The position numbers and the translations under genes were made by a program. A stretch of 64,000 bases of DNA from Pseudomonadota bacterium. Its GTDB lineage: Bacteria > Pseudomonadota > Gammaproteobacteria > Acidiferrobacterales > Acidiferrobacteraceae. Where the stretch lies: positions 1 through 64,000 of the forward strand of contig JAJYHM010000040.1 of NCBI GenBank assembly GCA_021784755.1, written 5' to 3'. Below, piece by piece: positions 48,055 through 59,000 of this stretch; the stretch's first letter is position 1; every line of letters starts with the position of its first letter. Under the pieces are notes generated by a model. The model was given only the letters and a program-made list of their open reading frames with translations, was not told the origin of the DNA and searched no databases.

Positions 48055-51000
48055 GTGACAACAGGGTTGAGGAGTAAGAAGGGGCGGACGTCGACGGTTC
48101 CTTCCCGCACGCCGGTTCGGGCGCGTCGTGTGGATCCCGGGGACAAGGACGACGACATGCAGCGCCTGCTTGTTGGGCTCCAACGCCTGCATGACGGGGA
48201 TTTCAGTGCCCGGCTGCGTTTGCGTCAGGGCGGAAAGGCTCAGCAAATTGCCCAGGTCTTCAATTCCCTTGCTCGCCACAATCAGCGATTAGCCCATGAG
48301 TTCGGTCGCGTCGCGAACTTGGTTGGCCGCCACGGCCGTATCGCCGAGCGGGCATCATTGAATGGCATGCAGGGCATGTGGGCCTCCATGATCGAGGCAC
48401 AAAACAGCGCCGTCGACGACCTTGTGCACACCATCCTCGAGATCTCCCGTGTCATCCGTGCCGTCGCGAGCGGTGACTTGTCTCAGACGGTTCCCTGCGA
48501 CGTCGATGGGCGCCCCGTCAAGGGCGACCTTGTGCGGATCGGCCGCGCGGTGAACACCATGGTGGATCAGTTGCGGTCCTTCGCGGCGGAGGTGACGCGC
48601 GTTGCCAAGGAAGTGGGTATCGAGGGCAAGCTCGGCGGTCAGGCCCGGGTGAAGGGGGTCTCTGGTACCTGGAAGGATTTGACCGAGAACGTCAACCAGC
48701 TGGCCGGCAATTTGACCTCGCAGGTGCGTAACATCGCCCTTGTGACCACCGCGGTGGCTAACGGCGATTTGTCGCAGAAGATCACAGTCGGGGCGCGTGG
48801 CGAAATCCTGGAATTGAAGGACACCATCAACACCATGGTCGACCAGCTGCGCTCGTTCGCGGCCGAGGTGACGCGCGTTGCCAAGGAAGTGGGCATCGAC
48901 GGCAAATTGGGCGGCCAGGCCAAGGTGCCGGGAGTTGCGGGCACCTGGAAGGACCTCACGGATAACGTCAACCAGCTGACCGGGAACCTGACCAATCAGG
49001 TGCGTAATGTCGCCCTTGTGACCACTGCGGTGGCCAAGGGCGATTTGTCGCAGAAGATCACAGTCGACGCGCGCGGCGAAATCCTGGAATTGAAGGACAC
49101 CATCAACACCATGGTGGATCAACTACGCTCGTTCGCGGCGGAGGTGACGCGCGTTGCCAAGGAAGTGGGCATCGACGGCAAGTTGGGCGGCCAGGCGCGC
49201 GTGCCAGGGGTCTGGGGTACCTGGAAGGATTTGACCGACAATGTGAACGGCTTGGCCGGCAATCTGACCTCGCAGGTGCGTAATATTGCCCTTGTGACCA
49301 CTGCGGTGGCCAATGGCGATTTGTCGCAGAAGATCACAGTCGACGCACGCGGCGAAATCCTGGAGCTAAAAAGCACCATCAACACCATGGTGGATCAGTT
49401 GCGCTCGTTCGCGGCGGAGGTGACGCGCGTTGCCAAGGAAGTGGGCATCGACGGCAAGTTGGGCGGCCAGGCGCGCGTGCCAGGGGTCTCGGGTACCTGG
49501 AAGGATTTGACCGACAATGTGAACGGCTTGGCCGGCAATCTGACCTCGCAGGTGCGTAACATCGCCGAGGTCTCAACCGCCGTCGCAAACGGCGATTTGT
49601 CGCAGAAGATCACAGTCGACGCACGCGGCGAAATCCTGGAGCTAAAAAGCACCATCAACACCATGGTGGATCAGTTGCGCTCGTTCGCGGCGGAGGTGAC
49701 GCGCGTTGCCAAGGAAGTGGGTATCGAGGGCAAGTTGGGCGGTCAGGCCCGGGTGAAGGGGGTCTCCGGCACCTGGAAGGATTTGACCGAGAACGTCAAC
49801 CAGCTGGCCGGCAATTTGACCTCGCAGGTGCGTAACATCGCCGAGGTCTCAACCGCCGTCGCCAAGGGCGATTTGTCGCAGAAGATCACAGTCGACGCGC
49901 GCGGCGAAATCCTGGAATTGAAGGACACCATCAACACCATGGTGGATCAGTTGCGCTCGTTCGCGGCGGAGGTGACGCGCGTTGCCAAGGAAGTGGGTAT
50001 CGAAGGCAAGTTGGGCGGCCAGGCCCGGGTGCCGGGGGTTGCGGGCACCTGGAAGGATTTGACCGAGAACGTGAACCAGCTGGCCGGCAACTTGACGGCA
50101 CAGGTACGCGCGATCGCCGAGGTATCCACGGCAGTGACCAAGGGGGATCTCACGCGCTCGATTACGGTTGAGGCCGAGGGCGAGGTTCTTGCGCTCAAAG
50201 ACAATATCAACCAGATGATCAAAAACTTGAAGGAGACTACTGAGAAGAACATGGAGCAGGATTGGCTCAAGACCAATCTGGCGCGCTTTTCGGCCATGAT
50301 GCAGGGCCAGAAGAACCTCTCGGCAGTCTCCCGGCTCATCATGAGCGAACTCACCCCGCTCGTGTCCGCTCAGCACGGGGCCTTCTACAGTGTCAATGTC
50401 GAAGAGAATCGCCTGGACCTGATCGCGTCCTACGCCTACAACAAGAACGCTTCGGTTCCCACGAGCTTTGAGTTTGGTGAGGGAATCGTCGGCCAGTGCG
50501 CTTTTGAGAAGAAGCCCATCGTTCTTGGCACCGTACCCGACGACTACATTCGCGTCGCTTCCGGTCTCGGCTATGCCGGCCCCGCCAACATCCTGGTGTT
50601 ACCCGTACTGTTCGAGGGCGACGTACTGGCCGTGATCGAGCTTGCCTCGTTCCAGTCGTTCAACTCGATCCATCGGGTGTTTCTCGATCAGCTCATGGTG
50701 AGTATTGGCGTGGTGCTGAACATCATCGGCGCCTCGATGCGCACAGAGGAGCTACTCCAGGAGCTTCAGAGCTCGAATGGCGAACTCGAGGCCCAGGCCA
50801 AGGAGCTTGAGGAAAAGGCCACGCTGCTCGAGATCAAGAATCAGGAGGTGGAGATGGCGAGCCTGTCGCTCGAGGAAAAGGCCGAGCAGCTCGCCATGAT
50901 CTCCAAATACAAATCCGAGTTCTTGGCCAATATGTCGCACGAGTTGCGGACTCCGCTCAACAGCCTGTTGATCATGGCCAAGCTCCTGGCCGAGAACCGC

Positions 51001-52137
51001 GACGCCAACCTAAACAGCAAGCAGGTGCAGTTCGCCAATACGATCTACGCCTCCGGGCGCGACCTCCTGAACCTCATCAATGAGATCCTTGATCTCTCCA
51101 AGGTCGAGGCGGGCAAGATGGGTATCGTCGCCAGCGACACGAAGGTGGCCGATCTTATCGATTACGTGGTCCGGGACTTCCGCGCGGTCTCGCAGCAGAA
51201 GGACATCGCCTTTACTATTAAGGTCGCAGCCGATGTTCCGGAGGCGATGTTCACAGACGGCCTGCGGCTCCAGCAGGTGTTGAAGAACCTGCTATCCAAC
51301 GCCTTCAAGTTCACCGATAGCGGAACCATCGCGCTTGAGGCCTACCGCTACCGGGGCAACCGCTCCATGTTTCAGGCCGATACTTTGCGCGAGTCCCAGG
51401 TCGTTGTGGCCTTCACGGTCCGGGACACCGGTATCGGGATCGCCGATAACAAGCAGCGGCTCATTTTTGAGGCGTTTCAGCAGGTGGATGCGACCACGAG
51501 CCGCAAGTATGGCGGCACCGGACTTGGTCTTACTATCAGCCGCGAAATCTCACGACTTCTCGGGGGTGAGATCCATTTACGCAGTGTCGAGAGTGAGGGT
51601 AGCGAGTTTACGCTCTACCTACCCGAGGCCTATACGGGGCAGGAAGTCGAAGACGAAGGCGGGCGCGAGCCGGCCATGGACTTTGGGGAGGCGATCGCGT
51701 TCGAGGCCGACAGCGTCTCGAGCGACGACGATGCCCTGGCCTTTTCGGGGCAGAAGGTGCTCGTGGTCGACGACGACGTGCGCAACATTTTCGCCATATC
51801 GAGCATTCTTGAGAACCACAAACTGAACGTGGTATTCGCCGAGAGCGGTGCGACGGCCATTGAGATCCTTCAAGAAAGCGAGGACGTCGATGTCGTGCTC
51901 ATGGATATCATGATGCCGAATATGGATGGTTACGAGACCAGCCAGGCGATACGACGGATTGATCGCTATAAGGAGCTGCCGATCATCGCGCTCACCGCGA
52001 AGGCCATGAAAGGGGACCGCGAAAAGTCGCTGGCAGCGGGCTTATCAGATTACATAACGAAGCCTGTGGATACCGCGGCGCTTTTGCGTATGGTCAAGCG
52101 CTGGCTCAAGACCGGCACTCCCGAGGCGGTTTCATAG
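48055..52137 (+). CDS. Soluble poly-HAMP hybrid histidine kinase with GAF and receiver domains
   Basis: A 1360-residue hybrid kinase with no membrane helix. After a basic, disordered start and a first HAMP unit (about 110-168), residues 169-720 hold six consecutive 92-residue HAMP-pair repeats. A GAF domain (about 745-895) and a coiled coil follow. HisKA has its phospho-His at H962 ([12 protein letters not shown]), and HATPase motifs are [20 protein letters not shown] and [11 protein letters not shown] receiver domain has Asp1284 ([12 protein letters not shown]). The layout is like fungal Nik1/Os-1 osmosensing kinases and their bacterial relatives, so a cytoplasmic stress signal is likely. 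AGGAGG at 48042-48047 fixes GTG 48055. Confidence 0.93.
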   Translation: MTTGLRSKKGRTSTVPSRTPVRARRVDPGDKDDDMQRLLVGLQRLHDGDFSARLRLRQGGKAQQIAQVFNSLARHNQRLAHEFGRVANLVGRHGRIAERASLNGMQGMWASMIEAQNSAVDDLVHTILEISRVIRAVASGDLSQTVPCDVDGRPVKGDLVRIGRAVNTMVDQLRSFAAEVTRVAKEVGIEGKLGGQARVKGVSGTWKDLTENVNQLAGNLTSQVRNIALVTTAVANGDLSQKITVGARGEILELKDTINTMVDQLRSFAAEVTRVAKEVGIDGKLGGQAKVPGVAGTWKDLTDNVNQLTGNLTNQVRNVALVTTAVAKGDLSQKITVDARGEILELKDTINTMVDQLRSFAAEVTRVAKEVGIDGKLGGQARVPGVWGTWKDLTDNVNGLAGNLTSQVRNIALVTTAVANGDLSQKITVDARGEILELKSTINTMVDQLRSFAAEVTRVAKEVGIDGKLGGQARVPGVSGTWKDLTDNVNGLAGNLTSQVRNIAEVSTAVANGDLSQKITVDARGEILELKSTINTMVDQLRSFAAEVTRVAKEVGIEGKLGGQARVKGVSGTWKDLTENVNQLAGNLTSQVRNIAEVSTAVAKGDLSQKITVDARGEILELKDTINTMVDQLRSFAAEVTRVAKEVGIEGKLGGQARVPGVAGTWKDLTENVNQLAGNLTAQVRAIAEVSTAVTKGDLTRSITVEAEGEVLALKDNINQMIKNLKETTEKNMEQDWLKTNLARFSAMMQGQKNLSAVSRLIMSELTPLVSAQHGAFYSVNVEENRLDLIASYAYNKNASVPTSFEFGEGIVGQCAFEKKPIVLGTVPDDYIRVASGLGYAGPANILVLPVLFEGDVLAVIELASFQSFNSIHRVFLDQLMVSIGVVLNIIGASMRTEELLQELQSSNGELEAQAKELEEKATLLEIKNQEVEMASLSLEEKAEQLAMISKYKSEFLANMSHELRTPLNSLLIMAKLLAENRDANLNSKQVQFANTIYASGRDLLNLINEILDLSKVEAGKMGIVASDTKVADLIDYVVRDFRAVSQQKDIAFTIKVAADVPEAMFTDGLRLQQVLKNLLSNAFKFTDSGTIALEAYRYRGNRSMFQADTLRESQVVVAFTVRDTGIGIADNKQRLIFEAFQQVDATTSRKYGGTGLGLTISREISRLLGGEIHLRSVESEGSEFTLYLPEAYTGQEVEDEGGREPAMDFGEAIAFEADSVSSDDDALAFSGQKVLVVDDDVRNIFAISSILENHKLNVVFAESGATAIEILQESEDVDVVLMDIMMPNMDGYETSQAIRRIDRYKELPIIALTAKAMKGDREKSLAAGLSDYITKPVDTAALLRMVKRWLKTGTPEAVS
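48559..50214 (+). repeat. Six 276-bp tandem repeats encoding HAMP units
   Basis: Copies start at 48559, 48835, 49111, 49387, 49663 and 49939, exactly 276 bp (92 codons) apart, each opening with ATGGT and coding for [20 protein letters not shown]. Long stretches are identical at the DNA level, including synonymous sites. Variation is concentrated in a few places: KGVSG/PGVAG/PGVWG, NQL/NGL and ALVTT/AEVST. Only the last third of copy six diverges. Confidence 0.95.
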
Positions 52138-52146
52138 GAGCGTATC

Positions 52147-54498
52147 GTGGATAGCGACGAGAAAATCAAGATTCTGGTCGTCGACGATCGCCTGGAAAAT
52201 GTAACGGCGCTTGCCGAAGCCCTGGATAATCCGGAATACGATGTAGTTAAGGCCTTGTCCGGCGACGAGGCGCTGAAGGAGGTGTTGCGCAGCGAGTTCG
52301 CTGTCATTCTGCTGGACGTCCAGATGCCCGGATTGGACGGTTTCGAGACTGCGAGCCTCATCCGTAAGCGCCGCAAGTCGCGCTCAATCCCGATCATTTT
52401 CGTGACCGCGATCAACAAGGAAGAGCAGTACGTCTACAAGGGCTATTTGCTCGGTGCGGTCGACTACCTGTTTAAGCCCTTCGATATCGAGATCCTGCGC
52501 TCCAAGGTTGCGGTTTTCGCGGATCTGTTTCGCAAGAATCGGCAGATCGAGGCCCAGGCGCGGCTCATACAAGAGAGCGAGCGCCGCGAGCGCGCGCGGC
52601 AGGTGGCGGAGGTGCAGCGGCGGGGCGAGCGCCGCTACCGGAATCTGGCCGATTTCGTACCGCAACTCGTCTGGATCATAACCCGCGACCTGCGTTTCGA
52701 GTACGTGAATCAGCGAACGTTGAGCTACTTCCATGTCGATAGCGAGAGCGTAAGCGGGCTTGCCCTGGAGGACGTCGTGCATGCCGATGACTTCAAAGGG
52801 AAGAAGCATGTGTGGCGCGAGGCCTTGCTCGGGGGCGCCGAATTGTCCACGGAGGTGCGGCTTAAACGGGGCCGGGATCAGGCTTATCGTTGGCATCTCG
52901 TGCATATCCAGCCCGAACATGACGCCCGGGGGCGGGTGCGCGCGTGGCTTGGCGCTGCCACCGACATCGACGATCAGCGCCGGGTGGCCGAGGCCTTGGC
53001 ACTGGAGAAGGAGCGTCTCGCGGTCACCTTGCGCTCGATAGGTGATGGCGTGATCGCGACGGACATCGATGGGCGCGTCGTTTTGATCAATCGCGCGGCC
53101 GAGCATCTCACGGGGTGGAGCCAGGAAGAGGCCGTCGGGCGACCGCTTGCGGAGGTGTTCGTGGTGCGCGAGGCGCCCTTCATCGCCGAGGTCGTGAGCG
53201 GCAGCAGCGAGCGCGTGGGCTACGGTGGACCGGACCGGGAGGGGATATTGATTCGTCGCGACTTGCGCGAGTGCGCAGTGGCGACCGGAATCATGCCGAT
53301 GCGCGATGCCGAGGGGCAGTTGCAGGGAACTGCCGTGGTGTTTCGCGACGTGACCGATGCGCAGCGGCTCGAGGAAGAGCGCCAGAAGGCCAGCAAGCTC
53401 GAATCTGTAGGGCTTTTGGCCGGCGCCATCGCTCATGACTTCAACAATATTCTTACGGCGATCATGGGCAATATCTCGCTTGCCAAGCTTTATACATCAG
53501 CGGGCGAGCAGGTTTATGACAGGCTTGAGGAGGCGGAGCGCGCCGCCCTTTGGGCCAAGGATCTCACGCAGCAGCTCCTGACCTTCTCCAAGGGCGGGGC
53601 GCCGGTCAAGAGGCCGATCGACATAGGTTCGGTAGTGCGCGATTCGGCCGAGTTCGCCTCGCGTGGATCGAACATTCTCTGTGAGGTGTCGGTGAACGGC
53701 CACGTGGTGGTGGAGGCCGATGAGGGGCAGATTCGTCAGGTCGTGCACAATCTCGTCTTGAACGCGCAGCAGGCTATGCCGGAGGGCGGGCGGATACATG
53801 TCATTGTCAACGAGGCGCGACTCACGGTCGGCGAGGGGCGTGGCTTAGCCCCGGGGCACTATGCCGAAATCGTGTGCGCCGATGAGGGCACGGGGATCAG
53901 CAAGGAGAATCAGACGCGGATTTTCGACCCCTACTTCACCACGAAACAAAAGGGCAGCGGACTGGGGCTCGCCACGACTTATTCCATTGTCCGCAAGCAT
54001 AGCGGTGTGATCACAGTCGACTCCGACGTCGGCCGGGGTGCGACGTTCCGGATCTTGTTGCCAGCGTCCGACAAGGGCCTCCCGTCCGCCACCAACCCCG
54101 CGGGGCGTGTGCGTCCGGGCCACGGGCGCATCCTGATCATGGATGACGAGTCGTTCATTCGTGATGTTCTGGGCCGACTTTTTACCCATTTCGGCTACGA
54201 GGTCGGCTACGCAAAGGACGGCGCGGAGGCGCTCGCGGCCTATAAGGGGGCGGTCGACGAGGAGCGGCCCTATCATCTCGTGATCATGGATCTCGTGATA
54301 CCGGGGGGCATGGGCGGGCGCGAGGCCGTGCGCAAGCTCTTGGAGTTCGACCCGAAGGCCAAAGTAATCGTGTCGAGCGGTTACTCCAACGATCCAATCA
54401 TGGCCAATTATAAGCACTACGGCTTTTGCGAGGCCGTGGCCAAGCCTTACCGTAATGACGAGTTGCGGACGGTGGTGCAAAGGGTGCTTGCACATTGA
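52147..54498 (+). CDS. Hybrid sensor kinase: REC-PAS-PAS-HisKA-HATPase-REC
   Basis: A 783-residue cytoplasmic kinase. The N-terminal receiver has Asp57 (VILLDVQMPGLDG), followed by a helical linker. Two PAS domains (about 165-280 and 295-405) are seen in NLADFVPQLVWII and GDGVIATDIDGRVVLIN. The kinase core has H430 (GAIAHDFNNILTAI) and the ATP lid PYFTTKQKGSGLGLATTYS. A C-terminal receiver has Asp715 (LVIMDLVIPGGMGG). GTG 52147 follows the poly-HAMP kinase by 9 bases with TAGGAG as SD. The N-terminal receiver could take phosphate from the partner kinase. No DNA-binding output regulator is nearby. Confidence 0.92.
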   Translation: MDSDEKIKILVVDDRLENVTALAEALDNPEYDVVKALSGDEALKEVLRSEFAVILLDVQMPGLDGFETASLIRKRRKSRSIPIIFVTAINKEEQYVYKGYLLGAVDYLFKPFDIEILRSKVAVFADLFRKNRQIEAQARLIQESERRERARQVAEVQRRGERRYRNLADFVPQLVWIITRDLRFEYVNQRTLSYFHVDSESVSGLALEDVVHADDFKGKKHVWREALLGGAELSTEVRLKRGRDQAYRWHLVHIQPEHDARGRVRAWLGAATDIDDQRRVAEALALEKERLAVTLRSIGDGVIATDIDGRVVLINRAAEHLTGWSQEEAVGRPLAEVFVVREAPFIAEVVSGSSERVGYGGPDREGILIRRDLRECAVATGIMPMRDAEGQLQGTAVVFRDVTDAQRLEEERQKASKLESVGLLAGAIAHDFNNILTAIMGNISLAKLYTSAGEQVYDRLEEAERAALWAKDLTQQLLTFSKGGAPVKRPIDIGSVVRDSAEFASRGSNILCEVSVNGHVVVEADEGQIRQVVHNLVLNAQQAMPEGGRIHVIVNEARLTVGEGRGLAPGHYAEIVCADEGTGISKENQTRIFDPYFTTKQKGSGLGLATTYSIVRKHSGVITVDSDVGRGATFRILLPASDKGLPSATNPAGRVRPGHGRILIMDDESFIRDVLGRLFTHFGYEVGYAKDGAEALAAYKGAVDEERPYHLVIMDLVIPGGMGGREAVRKLLEFDPKAKVIVSSGYSNDPIMANYKHYGFCEAVAKPYRNDELRTVVQRVLAH

Positions 54499-54563
54499 GG
54501 TTGCGTGCCCAGGGCAGGGGCAGCGGGGGCGGGAGCCCCAAGGGGTCCGGCCGGCAGCGGCTT

Positions 54564-54586
54564 GCCGGATCGCCCGGCGTTTCTTT
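54564..54586 (+). terminator. Possible terminator after the kinase operon
   Basis: GCCGG (54564-54568) and CCGGC (54574-54578) form a short GC stem followed by GTTTCTTT. It lies 66 bases after the kinase stop and before the dapA promoter. A second small stem, CCGGCA/TGCCGG, overlaps it. Confidence 0.45.
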
Positions 54587-54624
54587 GCCTGTCCCGATCG
54601 GGGCGCTGCCATGCCGCCCTTCCC

Positions 54625-54653
54625 TTGCTTGCCAGCGGTATGGCAAGTAGTAT
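54625..54653 (+). promoter_or_regulatory. Candidate dapA promoter
   Basis: TTGCTT (54625-54630) and TAGTAT (54648-54653) are 17 bases apart, with a start near 54660 and a leader of about 18 bases to ATG 54678. Confidence 0.6.
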
Positions 54654-54677
54654 CGCCCTTTTATTGTGGGCCGGCTT

Positions 54678-55556
54678 ATGATTCGCGGTAGTCTTGTCGC
54701 CATCGTGACGCCCATGCGTGACGATGGCGCTGTCGATTTCGCAGCCCTAGACAGGCTTCTCGACTTCCATCTCCATGCCGGAACTCACGGCATCGTAGCG
54801 GTCGGAACGACCGGCGAGGCGTCGACTTTGGATGTCGACGAGCATGTGGCGGTCATCGCGCACGTGGTGCGGGCGCTGGCGGGGCGGCTGCCTGTCATCG
54901 CCGGGACCGGCGCCAATGCCACCTCGGAGGCCATCGCCTTGAGTCGCGCGGCGGCCGAGGCGGGGGCTTCGGCCTGTCTGGTCGTGACCCCTTATTACAA
55001 CAAACCGACACAAGAAGGGCTCTTCCAGCATTTCTCGGCGATCGCGCATGCCGTCGATGCCCCCGTGATTTTGTATAACGTTCCGAGCCGCACGGCCTGC
55101 GATATGTTGCCGGAGACCGTGGCGCGGCTTGCGAGAGTGCCTGGTATCGTGGGCATCAAGGAGGCGACCGGGAACCTGGACCGGGCGCGCGCCATACGCG
55201 CCTCGTGCGGTCCGGATTTCGCCCTTTATGGCGGCGATGATGCGACGGGTGTCGCGCTCGGGCTTCTCGGGGCCCAGGGCGTGATCTCGGTGACGGCGAA
55301 TGTCGCGCCGCGGGCGATGAGCGAGGCGTGGGAGGCGATCTTCGTGGGTGATCACGAGGGTGCGCGACGGGCGGACGCGACGCTTGCGGCCTTGCATCAG
55401 GCCTTATTCGTGGAGTCGAATCCGATTCCCGTAAAGTGGGCGCTGCACGCGATGGGCCTCATCGGGCCCCGTCTGCGGCTTCCATTGACACCGTTATCCG
55501 GCGACAGGCAGTCGGCGGTTCGAGACGCATTACAGCAGGCGGGGATCAAGCTATGA
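54678..55556 (+). CDS. dapA: 4-Hydroxy-tetrahydrodipicolinate synthase
   Basis: Condenses pyruvate with aspartate semialdehyde, the first step committed to diaminopimelate and lysine. It has 292 residues. The start IRGSLVAIVTPM is the family N-terminus. The catalytic Tyr is in TPYYNKPTQEGLF, the Schiff-base Lys in GIVGIKEATGNLDR, and VGTTGEASTL is the pyruvate-binding loop. ATG 54678 is preferred to GTG 54666. The DAP made here feeds MurE. The stop overlaps a small lipoprotein gene as ATGA. Confidence 0.96.
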   Translation: MIRGSLVAIVTPMRDDGAVDFAALDRLLDFHLHAGTHGIVAVGTTGEASTLDVDEHVAVIAHVVRALAGRLPVIAGTGANATSEAIALSRAAAEAGASACLVVTPYYNKPTQEGLFQHFSAIAHAVDAPVILYNVPSRTACDMLPETVARLARVPGIVGIKEATGNLDRARAIRASCGPDFALYGGDDATGVALGLLGAQGVISVTANVAPRAMSEAWEAIFVGDHEGARRADATLAALHQALFVESNPIPVKWALHAMGLIGPRLRLPLTPLSGDRQSAVRDALQQAGIKL

Positions 55557-55981
55557 GGTATGGATGGTTGGCGGTGGCGATTGTGGCGGGCGCGGGTCTT
55601 TCGGGGTGCGCATCGACGGGGGGCGGATGTCGGGCGCCGGCTTATGTGGTGCCGCCCCCGTTGCCACCCCTGCAGGTCCCATCCGGCATGTCGACGCCGC
55701 CCGATCATAGTCGCTACGCGGTGAATGGACAGGCGCTCCCGTCCACGACGACGCGACAGGCGCCCGGGACCGGCCGCGAGGCCGAGCCGCCGGCGGGCCC
55801 CGTGGCCCCCGCGGCGACGCTGTCGCCCCCGGCCAGCTCCCAGTCATCGGCCACGGCCAAGTCATCCCAGAAGGCTCCGCCCGGAATGAGCGGGCCGCCG
55901 TTAAGCAATACGCGCGCCAATTCCAAAGGGGAGAGCGCAGGTAGCGTGCCGCTGGCGGCGCCCGCCACGTCGACGCAGTAG
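55553..55981 (+). CDS. Short lipoprotein resembling the BamC N-terminus
   Basis: A 142-residue lipoprotein. A signal peptide ends in the lipobox LSGC (about residues 15-18). Just after it, PPLQVPSGMSTPPDHSRYAV resembles the unstructured N-terminal segment of BamC (pattern L-x-P-x-GM...P...Y-x-I/V) that lies along BamD in the beta-barrel assembly machine. The rest is a Pro/Ser/Ala-rich disordered tail, and the two helix-grip domains of BamC are absent. Its place directly after dapA is exactly that of bamC in gammaproteobacteria. Likely a reduced BamC; a different lipoprotein is possible. Confidence 0.65.
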   Translation: MRYGWLAVAIVAGAGLSGCASTGGGCRAPAYVVPPPLPPLQVPSGMSTPPDHSRYAVNGQALPSTTTRQAPGTGREAEPPAGPVAPAATLSPPASSQSSATAKSSQKAPPGMSGPPLSNTRANSKGESAGSVPLAAPATSTQ

Positions 55982-56068
55982 GCGCGTGGCGCGAGGTGGT
56001 GGATCGGGGGTCTTGCGCCCCCCCTTGAGGGGCCCGAGTCTGGGCAAGAGGTCGCGGAGCCGACGTCG

Positions 56069-59000
56069 ATGACGCATATGACCTTGAGTTTTGACGGCCC
56101 GGCGGCCGTTGCGGCGTTTCGCGCGGAACGTATGCTTCGACGCCTGACGCAGGTAGCGCCGATTACGGCGGTGGCGGCCCGCTACCGGCATTTCACGTAC
56201 CTCGATGGCCCGTTGTCCGAGGCCGAAGAGAGGGTGTTGGCGGCGCTCCTGGACTACGGCGCACCGCCGCTACCGATTGCGCCTGAGTCACGCACCTTCC
56301 TCGTGGTGCCGCGGCTTGGGACCATTTCCGAATGGTCGAGCAAGGCAACCGACATCGCCCGCCGATGCGGCCTACAGTCGGTGGTGCGGCTTGAGCGCGG
56401 GATCGTCTGGCATCTGGCCTCCGAGCGGGTTCTGAGCGCCGAGGAATGCGACCGCGTAGCTGCGCTTATCCACGACCGCATGACCGAAACGGTGCTCGCC
56501 GATCCGGCCGATAGCGCAGCCCTCTGGTTGGATGCGACCCCGGCGCCGGGGTCCGTAATCGATGTCTTGGGCGCGGGAATCGACGCCTTGATCCATGCCG
56601 ATCGGACCTTGGGTCTCGCGCTCTCGGACGAGGAGCGCCGCTATCTACTGGAGGCCTTTACTGGCCTCGGCCGCAATCCGACTGACGCCGAGCTCATGAT
56701 GTTCGCGCAAGCGAATTCCGAGCATTGCCGCCATAAGATATTCAATGCCGATTTTTCGATCGACGGGAGGCCTTGCGAGCGGTCGCTGTTCGCGATGATA
56801 CGCGAGACCGCCAAGGCGAGTCCGGGGGGTCTTCTGAGTGCCTACGCCGATAACGCGGCAGTCATTGAGGGGCCGCCACTCGGGTCGCGCCTGTTCGTCG
56901 ACGCAGAGACTCGGCGCTACATCACCCACCAAGAGCCCGTACCTATCCTGCTCAAGGTCGAGACTCACAACCATCCGACTGCGATCTCGCCTCATCCGGG
57001 GGCGGCCACCGGGGCCGGGGGCGAGATCCGCGACGAGGGCGCGACGGGCCTAGGGGGGCACCCCAAGGCAGGCCTTGCGGGCTTCTCGGTCTCGGATCTG
57101 CGTCTGCCGGACGCCCTGCGTCCTTGGGAGGTCGATCGCGGGGCACCGGAGCGGCTCGCAAGCGCGCTCGATATCATGCTCGAGGCCCCAGTCGGGGCGG
57201 CGGCCTTCAATAATGAGTTCGGTCGCCCGGTCATCCTCGGCTATTTCCGATCTTTCGAGCTCGAGAGCGCGGGTGCAGTCTATGGTTACCGCAAGCCCAT
57301 CATGTTGGCGGGCGGGGCCGGTATCGTGCGGCCTTCGCAGGTGGCCAAGCGCGATCTGCCCGTCGGGACCCCCCTTGTGGTCTTGGGCGGTCCCGCGCTT
57401 TTGATCGGGCTCGGGGGCGGGGCCGCCTCGAGCGGCGCCAGTGGCGGCGGTCAGCAAGAGTTGGATTTCGCCTCTGTGCAGCGCGGCAATGCCGAGATGC
57501 AGCGGCGCGCTCAGGAGGTCATCGAGGCGTGCATAGCATTGGGCGCCAACACCCCCATCCTCTCGATCCATGATGTCGGGGCAGGGGGCCTCTCGAACGC
57601 GCTACCCGAGATCGTCCACGGCGCGCATCGCGGTGCTGACATCGAGATGCGCGCCATCTGGAACGGCCAGCCGCAGATGTCGCCCATGCAGATCTGGTGC
57701 AACGAGGCGCAGGAGCGCTATGTCCTGGCGGTGCGCGAGGACGCGCTTGCGCTTTTCATGGTGCTTTGCGAGCGCGAACGCTGCCCCGTGGCTCTTGTCG
57801 GTCATGTGACCGAAGATTTACGGCTGCGGGTGCATGATGCGCATTTCGCTGATCGCGGCGCACCCTATCCCGTCGATCTCCCGCTCAGCCTCTTTCTGGG
57901 GGACCCGCCGCGCATGAAGCGCGATGTGCGATCCGTGCGCCGTCCGTCGCGCGCCGTGGCGACCCGATCGCTCGATATCTACGAGGCCGTCACCCGTGTC
58001 CTCACCTTGCCTGGGGTCGCGAGCAAGGAGTTCCTCGTGACGATCGGCGATCGCAGCATATCGGGGCTTGTGTGTCGTGACCAGACAGTGGGTCCCTGGC
58101 AGGTGCCGGTGGCGGATGTGGGCGTGACTGCAACCGGTTATGGGGATACGACGGGCGAGGCGCTGGCCCTGGGCGAGCGCGCACCGGTCGCGGTGATCGA
58201 TGCCCCAGCCTCGGCGCGTATGGCGATCGGCGAGGCGCTGACCAATCTGGCGGCCGCGCGCATCCGGCGCCTCCCGGATGTGAAGCTGTCCGCCAACTGG
58301 ATGGCGAGCGCCGGCAGTGAAGGTGAGGACGCCGCCCTTTATTATGCCGTCGAGGCCGTGGCTCTGGAGCTGTGCCCGGCCCTCGGTATCGCCATCCCGG
58401 TCGGCAAGGACTCCCTGTCCATGCGCGCGCAGTGGCGGGCGCATGGCGATCGGCAGGAGGTGCGCGCGCCCGTGTCTTTAGTCGTGACGGCGGTGGCCCC
58501 GGTCATCGATGTGCGCAAGACCTTGACGCCGCAGTGCGTGGTCGCGGGCGACACGGAACTTCTCCTCGTCGATTTCGGCCACGGTAAGGATCGTTTGGGC
58601 GGATCGGCGCTCGCGCAAGTCTACGGGCTCGAGGGTGGCCGCCCGCCCGATGTGGATGACCCGCGGCTCCTGAAGCTGTTTTTCGGGGTGGTGCAGGCCC
58701 TAAATGAACTTGGGCTGCTTCTAAGTTACCACGACCGTTCAGACGGCGGCTTATTCGTCACCTTGTGCGAGATGGCGTTCGCCGGCAAGTGCGGCCTCGA
58801 CATCGATATCACGGGCCTCGGCTTAGACCCCGTGGCGGCCTTGTTCAACGAAGAGTTAGGCGCGGTATTGCAGGTGCCGGCCGCCTCCCGCGAAGGGATC
58901 TTCGGGGCCCTGAAGAAGAAGGGTCTGCTGCGTTACACGAAGCGCATAGGGACTGTGCGCCCGGGACGCGACATTATCGTGCGCCATTGCGGCCGCGTGT

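Noticed and set aside
48559-50214. CRISPR array or satellite DNA
   Set aside because: The 276-bp units are in frame, uninterrupted and code for HAMP domains; there are no short spacers.
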